A stretch of DNA of 64,000 bases from Methanothermobacter sp. (GTDB lineage Archaea > Methanobacteriota > Methanobacteria > Methanobacteriales > Methanothermobacteraceae), in contig NZ_JASFYG010000002.1 in assembly GCF_030055435.1 (NCBI RefSeq), forward strand, positions 255,791-319,790, given 5' to 3'. Every line of letters begins with the position of its first letter. Position 1 is the stretch's first letter. Both the position numbers and the translations under genes were made by a program. The notes below the pieces were generated by a model, which searched no databases, was not told the origin of the DNA, and worked only from the letters and a program-made list of their open reading frames with translations. Below, piece by piece: positions 8,358 through 17,392 of the stretch.

Positions 8358-9406
8358 GGTTTGAGGGGATAATGAATGATATAATGGACTTCAGGAACCT
8401 GACTGAGGATGAGGCCCACGATTTAATGGAGATGATAATGGATGGTGAAATGGGGGATGTGCAGATTGCCGCATTACTCACAGCCCTTGCAATGAAGGGG
8501 GAGACCGTGGAGGAGATCACGGGCTTTGCAAGGGCAATGAGGGAGAGGGCGGTAAAGGTTAAAACTCCTGAATCCATGAGGGTCGTTGATGCATGTGGAA
8601 CAGGGGGTGACAGGTTCAAATCCTACAATGTGAGCACCGCAGCGGCAATAATAGCCGCCGCAGCCGGTGTTAAGGTGGCAAAACATGGTAACAGGGCGGT
8701 TACAGGTTCATGTGGCGGTGCAGATATACTTGAGGCCGCGGGTGTCAACATAGAGCTGGGACCTGAAGCTGCACGAAGGTCCCTTGAAACCCTGGGAATA
8801 GCCTTCATGTTTGCACCACTCTTTCACAGGGCAACCGCCAGGGTGGCACCCGTAAGGAGGGAACTTGGCTTTAAGACGGTATTCAACATACTGGGACCCC
8901 TAACATCCCCTGCATCAGCAGAGGTACAGCTCCTGGGGGTTTTCGACCCCCATCTTGTGGGTCCAGTTGCAGAGGTCCTCAGAAACCTTGGTGTGAAAAG
9001 GGCGATGGTTGTCCATGGCTTTGATGGTAACATGAACCCTGCGATGGATGAGATATCCACGGTGGGCCCAACCCTTGTGTGTTTCCTTGAGGACGATGAG
9101 ATAGGAATCGAGAGGCTCATGCCATCGGATTTCGGTGTTGATGTGGGGCAGCTACAGCACCTGAAGGCGGCATCAACTGTTGATGAAAACCTCAGAATGT
9201 TCCTGGATGTCCTCGCGGGACTGCATGATACTCCTGAGAGGAAATCGCGCCTGGATATCGCCCTTGCAAATGCAGGGGCACTTATATACCTTGCAGAAAT
9301 GGAGGATACACTTGAAGGTGGAACAGAAGCTGCAAGAGAAACAGTTGAATCTGGAGCTGCACTCCGTTTACTGGAAGACTTTGCATCCTTCACTCATAAC
9401 CTGTAA
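8354..9406 (+). CDS. trpD: anthranilate phosphoribosyltransferase
   Basis: A 350-residue enzyme that transfers phosphoribose from PRPP to anthranilate, the second step of the pathway though the last gene of the operon. Seen motifs: D-A-C-G-T-G-G-D (PRPP site), [15 protein letters not shown] and [16 protein letters not shown]. Its ATG at 8354 overlaps the trpA stop, which suggests coupled translation. Downstream lies the convergent tRNA-Ile gene after eight bases. Confidence 0.95.
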   Translation: MRFEGIMNDIMDFRNLTEDEAHDLMEMIMDGEMGDVQIAALLTALAMKGETVEEITGFARAMRERAVKVKTPESMRVVDACGTGGDRFKSYNVSTAAAIIAAAAGVKVAKHGNRAVTGSCGGADILEAAGVNIELGPEAARRSLETLGIAFMFAPLFHRATARVAPVRRELGFKTVFNILGPLTSPASAEVQLLGVFDPHLVGPVAEVLRNLGVKRAMVVHGFDGNMNPAMDEISTVGPTLVCFLEDDEIGIERLMPSDFGVDVGQLQHLKAASTVDENLRMFLDVLAGLHDTPERKSRLDIALANAGALIYLAEMEDTLEGGTEAARETVESGAALRLLEDFASFTHNL

Positions 9407-9413
9407 ATGTGAA

Positions 9414-9487
9414 TGGGCCCGCTGGGATTCGAACCCAGGGCCTCACGGTTATCAGCCGTGCGCTCTAACCACCTGAGCCACGGGCCC
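9414..9487 (-). tRNA. tRNA-Ile (anticodon GAT)
   Basis: On the minus strand the 7-bp acceptor stem GGGCCCG/CGGGCCC encloses a D arm (GCTC-AGGTGGTTA-GAGC), an anticodon stem-loop with CTGATAA (anticodon GAT) and a T arm carrying GGTTCGAATCC. The discriminator base is A and CCA is not encoded. No intron is visible. It lies between the convergent trpD end and the adkA end. Confidence 0.95.
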
Positions 9488-9577
9488 ATGAAGTATTTAA
9501 GAATCAGTGGGGTGATTCCAACTTTTGGAATTCCTCATATATATGCTTTTCTGTCTGGGAATTCAGGGTTTCCAGCA

Positions 9578-10150
9578 TCAACCCCTTAAAATCTCTACGT
9601 CCTCCGCTGCCTTGATGATCTCAGTGATTTCAGAGGCGGCCACTTCAGGGGTCCTGTTTTCAACCACACTGACGATGGATCCCATGAGGGTTGCGCATAC
9701 GAACATTGCTGTTCGAAGTAACTCCATGTGCTCCATAAGACTTGAGGGAGTATCATGTATTCTCCTTTTGGAGTCCGCACTCCTCCTTTTAATTATATCC
9801 AGGGGGTCTGATTCAAGGATTATGATAAGATCAGGGGTTATGAACTCCACTGGAAGTGAAAGAAGGTAACCGATGGGTGACCTGTCAAGTCCGTGGAGAT
9901 CCAGGAGCACCCACTTCATTTCAGATACTCTGTGGGCGGCTTCACGCCAGATGATGTACTGCTGATCCATGGGGAGGCTGAAAAGTTCCTCCATTGTACC
10001 TGCAAGACCTCTCTCCCCTGCAACTTCAAGCATCAGTTCTCCATAATTGATGAAGTTATGATCCAGTTTTTCAGAGAGAATCCTGCATATGGTGGTTTTT
10101 CCTACACCAGGCACGCCCACAATGGCAATGGTTTCAGGGAAACCCGGCAT
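9578..10150 (-). CDS. adkA: archaeal-type adenylate kinase
   Basis: A 190-residue P-loop kinase that interconverts 2 ADP with ATP and AMP. The Walker A motif G-V-P-G-V-G-K-T-T lies at about residues 12-20. The pattern L-L-D-L-H-G-L-D-R-S-P-I-G-Y-L, then D-L-I-I-I-L-E near 110 and E-H-M-E-L-L-R-T-A-M-F near 140, follows the archaeal AdkA family rather than bacterial Adk. Length fits (about 190). The gene is 10 bases downstream of a DUF59 gene and probably shares its transcript; the ribosome binding site is weak. Confidence 0.88.
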   Translation of the reverse strand: MPGFPETIAIVGVPGVGKTTICRILSEKLDHNFINYGELMLEVAGERGLAGTMEELFSLPMDQQYIIWREAAHRVSEMKWVLLDLHGLDRSPIGYLLSLPVEFITPDLIIILESDPLDIIKRRSADSKRRIHDTPSSLMEHMELLRTAMFVCATLMGSIVSVVENRTPEVAASEITEIIKAAEDVEILRG

Positions 10151-10160
10151 GAGACTGATA

Positions 10161-10454
10161 TCATTTATTTACCATTTCACTTATGGCATCTGCCATCATA
10201 TGGCCTTCCACGGTTATCTCGGCCCGGTCGATGCCCTCAACCTCCTCTGCAACAGTTCTTGCATCCATGGCCATCCTGGCGGCGCTCATGCAGCCGGGGT
10301 TTGTGGGCCGGATCGTTATCTTTGCAATGGTTTCACCCTTATCCTCGATTTCGATGTTCTCAACAAGACCCATCTCCACTATACTTATACCCATGTGTGG
10401 GTCTGCAACCTTTTTGAGAGCTTCCTTAACCTTTTCCAAGAGTTCTTCTGACAT
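10161..10454 (-). CDS. MIP18/DUF59-family (SufT/PaaD-like) protein
   Basis: A 97-residue single-domain DUF59 protein: D-P-H-M-G-I-S-I-V-E-M-G-L-V near residue 20, I-T-I-R-P-T-N-P-G-C near 50 with the conserved cysteine, and a final alpha-beta unit. Members of this family help assemble or deliver Fe-S clusters (SufT, MIP18), which is family knowledge and not shown here. ATG 10454 was chosen because GAGGT lies just upstream; a start at 10496 lacks a site. It precedes adkA on the same strand. Confidence 0.85.
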   Translation of the reverse strand: MSEELLEKVKEALKKVADPHMGISIVEMGLVENIEIEDKGETIAKITIRPTNPGCMSAARMAMDARTVAEEVEGIDRAEITVEGHMMADAISEMVNK

Positions 10455-10585
10455 TATTATTACCTCAGCTGGTATTTTGATAATCACTGTGATCATTCTC
10501 TATTTTTAAGTTAACCCTATTTAAACATGTCCATTATCAGCCACCCGGAAAAAGAATTCCAAGCCATCAAATCATTAAATAAAGG

Positions 10586-11503
10586 CTATTTAAAACTTTT
10601 TCTGCGCCTTAACCTGACAGCAACACCACGCTCTGCCTTCACCATCTCCTCCCCACATAGGACAGCCCTCCCAACACCCACAACATCCCCCTTATGGACT
10701 ATTACAACCTCATCGCCAGGTATTATTTTCCTGTCGGCGTCCACAACACCGGGTGCAAATAGCGTGTTGCTCTCCAGGCTGAAATCTATCTCAACCCATT
10801 TCACGCCGAGGCTGTAAATGGATGCCGCACCCTCAAGGGATGGTGAGATGAGCCCCCGGTCCATCATCAAGGTGCCTATCTCTGAACCATCCTGCGTGAG
10901 GATCCGCCTATGGTATCTCCCCCTCACCCTGCAGTCATCGGGGATGATAACATCTGCACCCTCCCCGAACTGGTATACCGCCACCGAGCGCAGCATATGG
11001 AGCATCCTTTCCCGCGCCCCTATCTTTTCATAGCCTTTAAGTTCTCTTCCAAGTTTGTGAATGGCCTCTGGAGAGGTGGGCCTTGAGGTGGTGGCTGTGG
11101 GGGTGAAGGCGTCAAGGTACTCCTCGCAGACCTCAAGGTACCCCCCATCAACATGGGCTATAACATCAAGGTCACCCACGTAGTCTCTTAGGAGTTCTCC
11201 TGAAAGTTTTATCTCCTCATGGGACCATTCCCCTGTGGTTGAAACATCATATGATGATATTGGATGTGTATTCTCCATCTCCCGGGGGCATATGCCGAAG
11301 GGTGATGTGAGTATGAGTTCCTGGAATCCCCTGGTGACCCTCATGAATTTCCTGTGGGACCTTGAGGTGGAGTAGGGCTTCTTCATGCTGCATGGTAGCA
11401 CCACAACAACCTCCCCGAGGGGCTTCATCAGTTTCATTCTCTCGCGCCACCTCACAGCCTCGGGGCGGTGGAGTGATTCTTCAATTGAACATATAATCTT
11501 CAT
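10586..11503 (-). CDS. short archaeosine synthase-like protein (DUF5591 + PUA)
   Basis: A 305-residue protein. Residues about 35-55 carry P-C-S-M-K-K-P-Y-S-T-S-R-S-H-R, the conserved core of ArcS, which converts preQ0 at position 15 of tRNA toward archaeosine. The last 75 residues form a PUA RNA-binding domain (W-V-E-I-D-F; P-G-D-E-V-V-I-V; G-V-G-R-A-V-L near the end). Typical euryarchaeal ArcS is about twice as long, with an N-terminal TGT-like region absent here, so this is a compact or split form. No tgtA or radical-SAM partner is adjacent. The ribosome binding site is weak. Confidence 0.75.
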   Translation of the reverse strand: MKIICSIEESLHRPEAVRWRERMKLMKPLGEVVVVLPCSMKKPYSTSRSHRKFMRVTRGFQELILTSPFGICPREMENTHPISSYDVSTTGEWSHEEIKLSGELLRDYVGDLDVIAHVDGGYLEVCEEYLDAFTPTATTSRPTSPEAIHKLGRELKGYEKIGARERMLHMLRSVAVYQFGEGADVIIPDDCRVRGRYHRRILTQDGSEIGTLMMDRGLISPSLEGAASIYSLGVKWVEIDFSLESNTLFAPGVVDADRKIIPGDEVVIVHKGDVVGVGRAVLCGEEMVKAERGVAVRLRRRKSFK

Positions 11504-11542
11504 CCTATCAGTTATGATTTTATCATGACTCCTTACTGTGGG

Positions 11543-12988
11543 TTAAAGACCATTCAACCATCTCAGACCTGTGAGTTCTGCCACATCCTTTTTAAGGGCT
11601 ATAAGGTCCTCGTGATTCAGTTTTTTAATATCATCCTTTCCGGTTATCCTTGCAAAATCAGCTATCTCGGCTGTTGAGACCCTTATATAGTTTTCAAGTC
11701 GCTCAGCAGCCTTCTTGGTGTCCAGGTGCTTCACAAGGGCAGGGTCATGGGTGGTTATACCAGTTGGACACATGCCAGTGTGGCATAGCCTGTGCTGCTG
11801 GCAGTTCATGGCAATGAGGGCAGCAGTACCTATGTAAACTGCATCTGCCCCCAGGGCAAGGCATTTGGCCATATCAGCCCCTGTCCTGAGGCCTCCCCCT
11901 GCAATCAGGGATACTCTACCCTCAAGGCCCTCGTTGACAATAACCTTGGCGGCCCGGGGTATGGCTGCAATGATTGGTATACCTGTGCTGTCCCTTATAT
12001 GTGGGTTAACAGCACCTGTACCCCCTCCGAATCCATCGAGACCTATGAAGTCAACACCAGCATCAAGGAGGGCTTTCACATCGTCCTCAACGTTTCCACA
12101 TCCGATCTTGGCACCAACAGGAGAACCTCCAGAGAGTTCCCGAAGGTATGATACCTTCTCTCTGAGCTCCTCAGGGTTTCTGATGTCAGGGTGATGTGCA
12201 GGAGAATATGAGCCCTCACCCTCTTTAAGCCCACGAACCCTTGCCACATCATCTGTGATTTTTTCAGGGGGCAGATAACTTCCTTTACCGGGGTATGCCC
12301 CCTGACCGAATCTTATCTCTATGGCGGCGGCCCTCTGAAGTATATCCTCTGTGACACCGAATCTACCTGTTGAATACTGGACTATGAGGTAATCTCCAGC
12401 CTTCTCCATTTCATATTCAAGGACACCCCCCTCACCTGAATTGAAGCCTATCCCCAGTTTTGCTGCAGCGGATGCAATGGCCATCCTTGTATTCTTTGAT
12501 ACGGCACCATAACTCATACCGCTTATCATTACAGGGGAGCTCAGTTTCAGGGGTTTATCTGCCATCCTCCCTATGGTAACACCTGTTTTCACAGGGTCCT
12601 CTGCATTGAGTGGTATGGATGATACCTGTGCCGGTACAAAGTGTATGTCATCGAGTCCCAGAGGCAGCCTCTTTTGAGATCCCATTGACTCCAGGGGCGC
12701 TTCACCTGTTCCTGCGGCTTCCTTGATATGGATTATGTTCATGTAGTCCCTGTGATTCTCGGAGCGATCTTTCCTCCTCATACGGATACCATTCAGTGAT
12801 TCTGTGTTACAGAAATAGAGTTCCCTGAGGCCATATTTCTGATAAACAGGGCATGATGCGCAGAGACATCCCCTTTCATTAACCTCGTATCTGCTGCTCC
12901 CGGTGGCACAGAATAGTATCTCATCTTCTCCGTGTCCTGGATAACTAGGGCAATCCGGGCATAAACATTCCGTGTCCTGTTCCTTCAT
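11543..12988 (-). CDS. glutamate synthase-like FMN protein with Cys-rich N-terminus
   Basis: A 481-residue protein. Residues 1-60 hold two cysteine clusters (C-L-C-P-D-C near 9 and C-L-C-A-S-C near 42), a DUF2769-like region that may bind iron-sulfur. The rest is the FMN-binding GltB barrel: P-V-M-I-S-G-M-S-Y-G-A-V-S, F-N-S-G-E-G-G, G-Q-G-A-Y-P-G-K-G, G-G-G-T-G-A, I-A-G-G-G-L-R-T-G-A-D and C-H-T-G-M-C-P-T-G-I (3Fe-4S type cysteines). It lacks the glutaminase and C-terminal domains, as archaeal split GltB proteins do. Partner subunits are not nearby, so a role as glutamate synthase is only possible. AGGGG precedes the ATG. Confidence 0.83.
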   Translation of the reverse strand: MKEQDTECLCPDCPSYPGHGEDEILFCATGSSRYEVNERGCLCASCPVYQKYGLRELYFCNTESLNGIRMRRKDRSENHRDYMNIIHIKEAAGTGEAPLESMGSQKRLPLGLDDIHFVPAQVSSIPLNAEDPVKTGVTIGRMADKPLKLSSPVMISGMSYGAVSKNTRMAIASAAAKLGIGFNSGEGGVLEYEMEKAGDYLIVQYSTGRFGVTEDILQRAAAIEIRFGQGAYPGKGSYLPPEKITDDVARVRGLKEGEGSYSPAHHPDIRNPEELREKVSYLRELSGGSPVGAKIGCGNVEDDVKALLDAGVDFIGLDGFGGGTGAVNPHIRDSTGIPIIAAIPRAAKVIVNEGLEGRVSLIAGGGLRTGADMAKCLALGADAVYIGTAALIAMNCQQHRLCHTGMCPTGITTHDPALVKHLDTKKAAERLENYIRVSTAEIADFARITGKDDIKKLNHEDLIALKKDVAELTGLRWLNGL

Positions 12989-13103
12989 AACGACCCCTGC
13001 TGCACTTGGCTCTTAATAAGTTATAACGCCTTTATGTAATTAATAGTGATGGTCTGGCAAACACGTGCGGAGGGGATGTGTGGCTTGCTACTCTAGGTCC
13101 CTA

Positions 13104-13589
13104 CTATCGTGACATCTCCATGAGTTCTTCATGAAGTTGTCTGAGACGATCTATTGATGGATGATTCTTTCCAAGACGATCAGACCATTTTTTAATCACA
13201 AAATCAATACCAACCTCATCTGAGCCATTTATGAGGTTATCTGCATGGGCCACGATCTTTTCTTCAAGGGTCTCCGGCATGTAGTTTCCAGGCGGAAGTC
13301 CCAGGGCATCAGCCTCGTCATCAGGTATCCCCGCGCCCACATGCCTCTCAACTATCCTGATGACCTCCACAGGGTAACCAAGTTTTCTGAGGATACGGGC
13401 CCCCTCAACTGCATGATCAACTCCACTGGTCCTGCAGCGGCCTATATCATGAAGAAGGGCACCCTCTTCAACAAGTTCTATGTTAACAGGGAGGTTTTCT
13501 GCCAGTTCAAGAGCCTTTTTTCTAACGGCCAGTGAATGCTTCACCACCCATTCGGGACAGCCAGCACTTCTAAGTAGACGGATGCTCAA
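13104..13589 (-). CDS. HD-domain phosphohydrolase-like protein
   Basis: A 161-residue HD-family protein. H...H-D (A-L-L-H-D-I-G-R near residue 48) with H at S-L-A (near 20), H-A-V-E-G-A near 60 and a later D (A-H-A-D-N-L) supply the metal ligands expected of the family. It matches the small archaeal HDIG group of about 160 residues; the natural phosphate substrate is unknown. It starts with TTG at 13589 preceded by GGGTG five bases upstream. Next gene on the same strand is tfe. Confidence 0.8.
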   Translation of the reverse strand: MSIRLLRSAGCPEWVVKHSLAVRKKALELAENLPVNIELVEEGALLHDIGRCRTSGVDHAVEGARILRKLGYPVEVIRIVERHVGAGIPDDEADALGLPPGNYMPETLEEKIVAHADNLINGSDEVGIDFVIKKWSDRLGKNHPSIDRLRQLHEELMEMSR

Positions 13590-13621
13590 GAAAACACCCT
13601 TTTAATCAAAATTCGCTGTTC

Positions 13622-14158
13622 TTATGAATTCAGAGTCTGGGTGTGTGCATTATCGAAACCATTGTTTTCGTAGAGGCTCAGCTCATCCTTCAACTGCTGT
13701 ATTATTTCAGAGTTGTCCATGAATTCCATTTTAGAGCCACATTCAGGGCATGTGAAATTCTCTTCAGCAGCCTCATCGAAGGTGAAGCGGTAGTGACCGT
13801 TTACACATACAAAGAACATGTTGTTCTCCTCAAAGTCCAGTGCTTCCCTTAGTTTTTTAACTATTTCACTGTGCTTTCTCTTTATCATCTCTGTAACCTT
13901 TTCAGGTTCAAATTTCCATGTGTAGGTGTACCACTGTGTTTCAGGGTCCTTGCTTCTCTTGTAGCTTGCAACCCCCGCATCATAGAGTTTGTAGAGTATC
14001 CTCCGGACTATGTTGAGTTTAAGCTGGGTTTTCTCTGAAATCTCCTCATCTGTCACCTTACCCTTCATGAGGCATTCCAGAACTGGCACTGCCTCCTCCT
14101 CTTCCTCCTCAGTGATAATCTCATGGATCAACTCTTGTAGCATCTGATTGTCAATCAA
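13622..14158 (-). CDS. tfe: transcription initiation factor E alpha (TFE)
   Basis: A 178-residue TFIIE-alpha homologue that aids promoter opening by archaeal RNA polymerase. Residues about 1-85 form the winged helix ([24 protein letters not shown]), followed by a linker helix and a zinc-ribbon-like region ([10 protein letters not shown] near 145). The first zinc knuckle reads C-V-N-G-H rather than the usual C-x-x-C, leaving three cysteines. I chose TTG 14158 because GGAGG lies seven bases upstream; the earlier ATG at 14191 has no site. Confidence 0.92.
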   Translation of the reverse strand: MIDNQMLQELIHEIITEEEEEEAVPVLECLMKGKVTDEEISEKTQLKLNIVRRILYKLYDAGVASYKRSKDPETQWYTYTWKFEPEKVTEMIKRKHSEIVKKLREALDFEENNMFFVCVNGHYRFTFDEAAEENFTCPECGSKMEFMDNSEIIQQLKDELSLYENNGFDNAHTQTLNS

Positions 14159-14269
14159 TTGAAATCCTCCAGCTTTAAGAAATAACTGCATACAGGGTAT
14201 GCTGAATCAATCAAATTTTTTGAGTGCACTTCAATTTATGTGCCTAATCTTATTTAAAATTTTATAAAA

Positions 14270-15124
14270 TCATGGGTCCCTCACTTCAGTGGGGGGTCTA
14301 ACAATAACCGCCGGCACATGATCCAGTGAGGAAAGCATTTCAACTGTAACTGTTTCGGGTTCACATCCAAGTTCACTGGCCATATCATAAACGGTTTTTC
14401 TGCTACTGTGCCTTTCATGGTACTCCTCGGCGACTGATGCCACCTCAAGGAGCACTTCCGTGTTAGCGGGCCTTGATGAGGCAAGGGGGGTTGGCCATTT
14501 CTTTCTGGAAAACCTTCCTGCAATGTAACCCAGGAAACCGGTATCTGAGATTATACCCGGTGCAGCTGTGGGAAGTGATGTGAAATACCTCCCAAGGATT
14601 CGGTAGGTTGCGTCCGTGTCAATAACAACCACGGTGACATCGACACCGAATTTACTCAGAATCCCCTCTGCAATGGATTTTGCAGCACCCTCCGGGTTTT
14701 CAGGAAGAAGCGAAACATATGTGGCGGGGACGTTGCTCAAATCAATTCCAGCCTCTGAGGCCGGTTTAAGGGCATGTTTCAGGCCGTAATACCTGAGCAC
14801 AACCTCCTTATGGTTTCTTGCCTCGGGGGGGAGGTTTCTGAGGTTTCTCAGGGTTCTTTCCTTTATTCCAAAAATGGGTCCGAGAATATGGCCCCAGATG
14901 TACTTTGACCAGAGGTCTGCAAGAATGATGGCTGTCCTGGAGGCTTCAAATTCTGATTCATCAATGAGGTTTCCCTGGGCAACCGAGATGGGGGTTTCAG
15001 AGACCACAAGGAAATCCCCATCTATGACCAGTTCACCTGCCATCTCCACGATTTTCCATAAACCCTCACCAGGCTTTATGTAGTCCGTCCTCACAGGTAC
15101 TGTGGTGTATCTATCTCTGGGCAT
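14270..15124 (-). CDS. coenzyme F420-0:L-glutamate ligase-related protein
   Basis: A 284-residue protein whose N-terminus (T-T-V-P-V-R-T-D-Y-I-K-P-G-E-G-L-W-K-I-V) and following D-G-D-F-L-V-V-S-E-T-P segment resemble the CofE F420 ligase fold. The middle contains G-L-K-H-A-L-K-P-A-S-E-A-G-I-D and V-V-I-D-T-D-A-T. It diverges from bona fide CofE: the strand usually reading I-A-Q-K-I-V-S-K reads V-S-E-T-P-I-S-V here. It may be a paralogue with another carboxylate-amine ligase or regulatory role. GAGGAC lies upstream of the ATG. Neighbours are tfe and the comA cluster. Confidence 0.6.
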   Translation of the reverse strand: MPRDRYTTVPVRTDYIKPGEGLWKIVEMAGELVIDGDFLVVSETPISVAQGNLIDESEFEASRTAIILADLWSKYIWGHILGPIFGIKERTLRNLRNLPPEARNHKEVVLRYYGLKHALKPASEAGIDLSNVPATYVSLLPENPEGAAKSIAEGILSKFGVDVTVVVIDTDATYRILGRYFTSLPTAAPGIISDTGFLGYIAGRFSRKKWPTPLASSRPANTEVLLEVASVAEEYHERHSSRKTVYDMASELGCEPETVTVEMLSSLDHVPAVIVRPPTEVRDP

Positions 15125-15182
15125 GTTCTGTCCTCAAAGGCATGCTCCTGTCAATTGACCATTCAGAAATTTATGGGCAGGT

Positions 15183-15881
15183 TCACCTGACCTTCACAGG
15201 CGGGGCCCAGACCTTGAGGTCTATACCCTCTATGATGGCCCTCCTGCCTTCAAGCTGCACCACGACCCCTGAGTGGACCTTCTGCATCATGCAGTGGGCC
15301 GGGAGGAATCTCACGGTGTCACCGATGTTGGGGAGTTCCCCATCGATCATACCCTCGAAGCCCCCCACCAGGCAGACCCCGATGTCCCTGAACTCAAAGT
15401 CCTCTCTGCCAAGGCGGTGACATGGCCCCACGATGTGAACCGTTATAAGGCCGTTGTTCTCATCCAGTATCTCTGCAAAGTGGGTTATGGGGCACCCTAG
15501 GGGCCTGTAACGGATTATATCCCCTTTTTTAAGTTCAGCCCTTGAAAATGGAAAGAGCACCTCCCTGCATGAACCCTCATGAGGGAGGGGCTTCAGTATG
15601 AAATCTGCCTCGTAACCGTCAAGGACACCCACAACCTTCTTCTCCTCGGCTAGAAGGTCCTCCCCCTTGAGGAGCTCCTGGAGCTTCTGAAGGTTTTCTG
15701 TAAAAAGCTCCTGGTACATGAAGTGGCATCTGTCGATCTCTGTCCGCCCCTTGAGGAGTGCGGAGGCATACTCATCGCACCTTGCATAGCCGCAGATACC
15801 GCAGTTGTAGCCGGGAAGAAGTTCTGTAACCTTTTCTCTGAGTGATCTGTCTCCTGGCATCTGAAAGACCCTCTTTTTCAT
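15183..15881 (-). CDS. Fe-S cluster-binding protein of the comA-linked cassette
   Basis: A 232-residue protein. Residues 24-52 hold the four-cysteine Fe-S motif [10 protein letters not shown] with a later C near 53, like the PF04060 domain found in CdhE and RnfB. The remainder is beta-rich and contains two further isolated cysteines (C-P-I-T-H-F near 130, C-H-R-L-G near 155). Its ATG overlaps the stop of the upstream GTPase gene, so the two are probably translated together. It is the last gene of comA-ATPase-GTPase-FeS. Function not recognised. Confidence 0.7.
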   Translation of the reverse strand: MKKRVFQMPGDRSLREKVTELLPGYNCGICGYARCDEYASALLKGRTEIDRCHFMYQELFTENLQKLQELLKGEDLLAEEKKVVGVLDGYEADFILKPLPHEGSCREVLFPFSRAELKKGDIIRYRPLGCPITHFAEILDENNGLITVHIVGPCHRLGREDFEFRDIGVCLVGGFEGMIDGELPNIGDTVRFLPAHCMMQKVHSGVVVQLEGRRAIIEGIDLKVWAPPVKVR

Positions 15882-16579
15882 TCTCCCTCATAGGTCTGGA
15901 AGCCGTCTATTCTTCTGAGTATTCCCCTGTGGTGCTTCTTATTGACCCTTGTTTCACCCACACAGAGGGTGCAGACTGCAAGGGGTGCTGAGTGACGGAG
16001 TTCCTCGTTTTCAAGGGAAACCTCTCTGCTCTCTATCATTTCCTCTGCAAGTTCCATGCATCCCTGTCCGCTGAGACCATTTGCCTCTATTATCTTTGCC
16101 GATGGGTTAACCTCCAGTATACGCTCTCTGAATATTTCCCTCTCTGCCTGGGATATCATATCCCCCTTGGTAACCACAGCAATATCTGCGGTTGAAAGGA
16201 AGGGCCCAACCTTGAGGGGGGTGTTGGGGCCGCTTGTAGCGTCTATAACGCAGACACCCAGGCAGTTCTTTGTGTAGGGGGCGCACCTGTGACACAACCC
16301 TGCTGTCTCGATGATAAGGAAGTCTGATTCATTCTTCTCGGCCCATTTTATCATGTCATCTATGTTGTAGATGGCGTAGTGGTCCGGGCACATATCCATT
16401 GAGAGGCCCACAAGTGTGGGCACCCCTATCTTTTCGAATTTCTTGTCGTCATCGGTGTATAGGCAGTCTATTTTAACCACAGATGAATTGAATCCCCTCG
16501 CCTTGAGGCTCTTAAGTGTATGCATGAGGACTGCTGTTTTTCCGGATCCTGGCGTTCCAGCAACTATTACCATTCTCAT
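15878..16579 (-). CDS. P-loop GTPase/ATPase, HypB/CooC-like, with cysteine motif
   Basis: A 233-residue SIMIBI-class P-loop protein: Walker A G-T-P-G-S-G-K-T at residues 8-15, a second D (V-V-K-I-D-C-L-Y) near 40, D-F-L-I-I-E-T-A-G (Walker B-like) near 90, then [15 protein letters not shown], and V-V-T-K-G-D-M (NKxD-like) near 135. A C-terminal C-T-L-C completes a rich set of cysteines. HypB, UreG and CooC relatives insert metals, which suggests cofactor maturation. A second ATG at 16573 is better spaced from AAGGAT. It lies between the ABC ATPase and the Fe-S protein. Confidence 0.72.
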   Translation of the reverse strand: MRMVIVAGTPGSGKTAVLMHTLKSLKARGFNSSVVKIDCLYTDDDKKFEKIGVPTLVGLSMDMCPDHYAIYNIDDMIKWAEKNESDFLIIETAGLCHRCAPYTKNCLGVCVIDATSGPNTPLKVGPFLSTADIAVVTKGDMISQAEREIFRERILEVNPSAKIIEANGLSGQGCMELAEEMIESREVSLENEELRHSAPLAVCTLCVGETRVNKKHHRGILRRIDGFQTYEGE

Positions 16580-16609
16580 ATCCTTTCCCTTCTGTAACTG
16601 GTGCAGCTT

Positions 16610-17392
16610 TCAGCTTTCTTTTATTATCTCTGTGAGATCTATGCTCTCAACCAGCTCTCCCCTCCTCACCTTCTCACGGAGGCTGAGCATGAGTTCATCT
16701 ATCTTGTTGAGTTCACGGGATATCTTCTTCTCCTGGGGGGTTGTTGTAACTATCTTCTGCATACCACCATGCTTCATCACTATCCTCTTGTCGGTCATGA
16801 GTGCAAGCACAGGGTCATGGGTTACAACCAGGACGATTTTACCGTGTCCTGCCAGCACCTTGAGTGCATCGTGTTTCCTTATACCGGCGTTTTCGATTTC
16901 ATCTATGAGCACTATGGGAGAGTCACTTATTATGGCCACATCTGCAACCATGAGGGCCCTTGACTGCCCCCCGCTCAGTATTGTGAGGTCGTGCTCCTTT
17001 TTGATGGGTTCACCGGTGAGGGTGTTTGCAAGTTCTATTACGCGATCCACACATTTTTCACTGGCACCCCTGCACTTGGCGTGAAGGCTGAGAAACTCCC
17101 CCACTGTCATATCCGCCAGGAAGTTCATGTTCTGGGATAGCTGTGCCACCATCTTCTTTCGAGGGTTTGTACGGTCCTCGTAACTTGGCTCTTTGTCGTT
17201 CACCAGGATTTTTCTCTTGGAGAAGGTGTCCTTCTGGGCCAGTTGTTCAATATCACCTATAAGTGAGCTTTTACCGCTTCCTGTTGGGCCGACCACACCA
17301 AAAATTTCACCTTTTCTTATTTCAACCTTCTCAACCGGTTCCTTCTCGCCGTATTTGTCATAACCGCCGATTACTGTGATTTTCTCTATCAT
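16610..17392 (-). CDS. soluble ABC-type ATPase of the comA-linked cassette
   Basis: A 260-residue ABC ATPase: Walker [10 protein letters not shown] near residue 35, signature L-S-G-G-Q-S-R-A near 138, Walker [12 protein letters not shown] near 158, and a switch histidine V-V-T-H-D. The residue after the Walker B Asp is the catalytic Glu. No membrane-spanning partner is in the neighbourhood, so it probably is not a transporter component; soluble ABC ATPases such as the component A2/AtwA activator of methyl-coenzyme M reductase are a precedent. Its ATG overlaps the comA stop (TAATG). Confidence 0.75.
   Translation of the reverse strand: MIEKITVIGGYDKYGEKEPVEKVEIRKGEIFGVVGPTGSGKSSLIGDIEQLAQKDTFSKRKILVNDKEPSYEDRTNPRKKMVAQLSQNMNFLADMTVGEFLSLHAKCRGASEKCVDRVIELANTLTGEPIKKEHDLTILSGGQSRALMVADVAIISDSPIVLIDEIENAGIRKHDALKVLAGHGKIVLVVTHDPVLALMTDKRIVMKHGGMQKIVTTTPQEKKISRELNKIDELMLSLREKVRRGELVESIDLTEIIKES

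Noticed and set aside
9488..9503. TATTTAA just upstream of tRNA-Ile as its promoter
   Set aside because: It is only about 10 bases from the tRNA 5' end, too close for an archaeal TATA box; ATATATAT around 9540 is an alternative, at about 50 bases.
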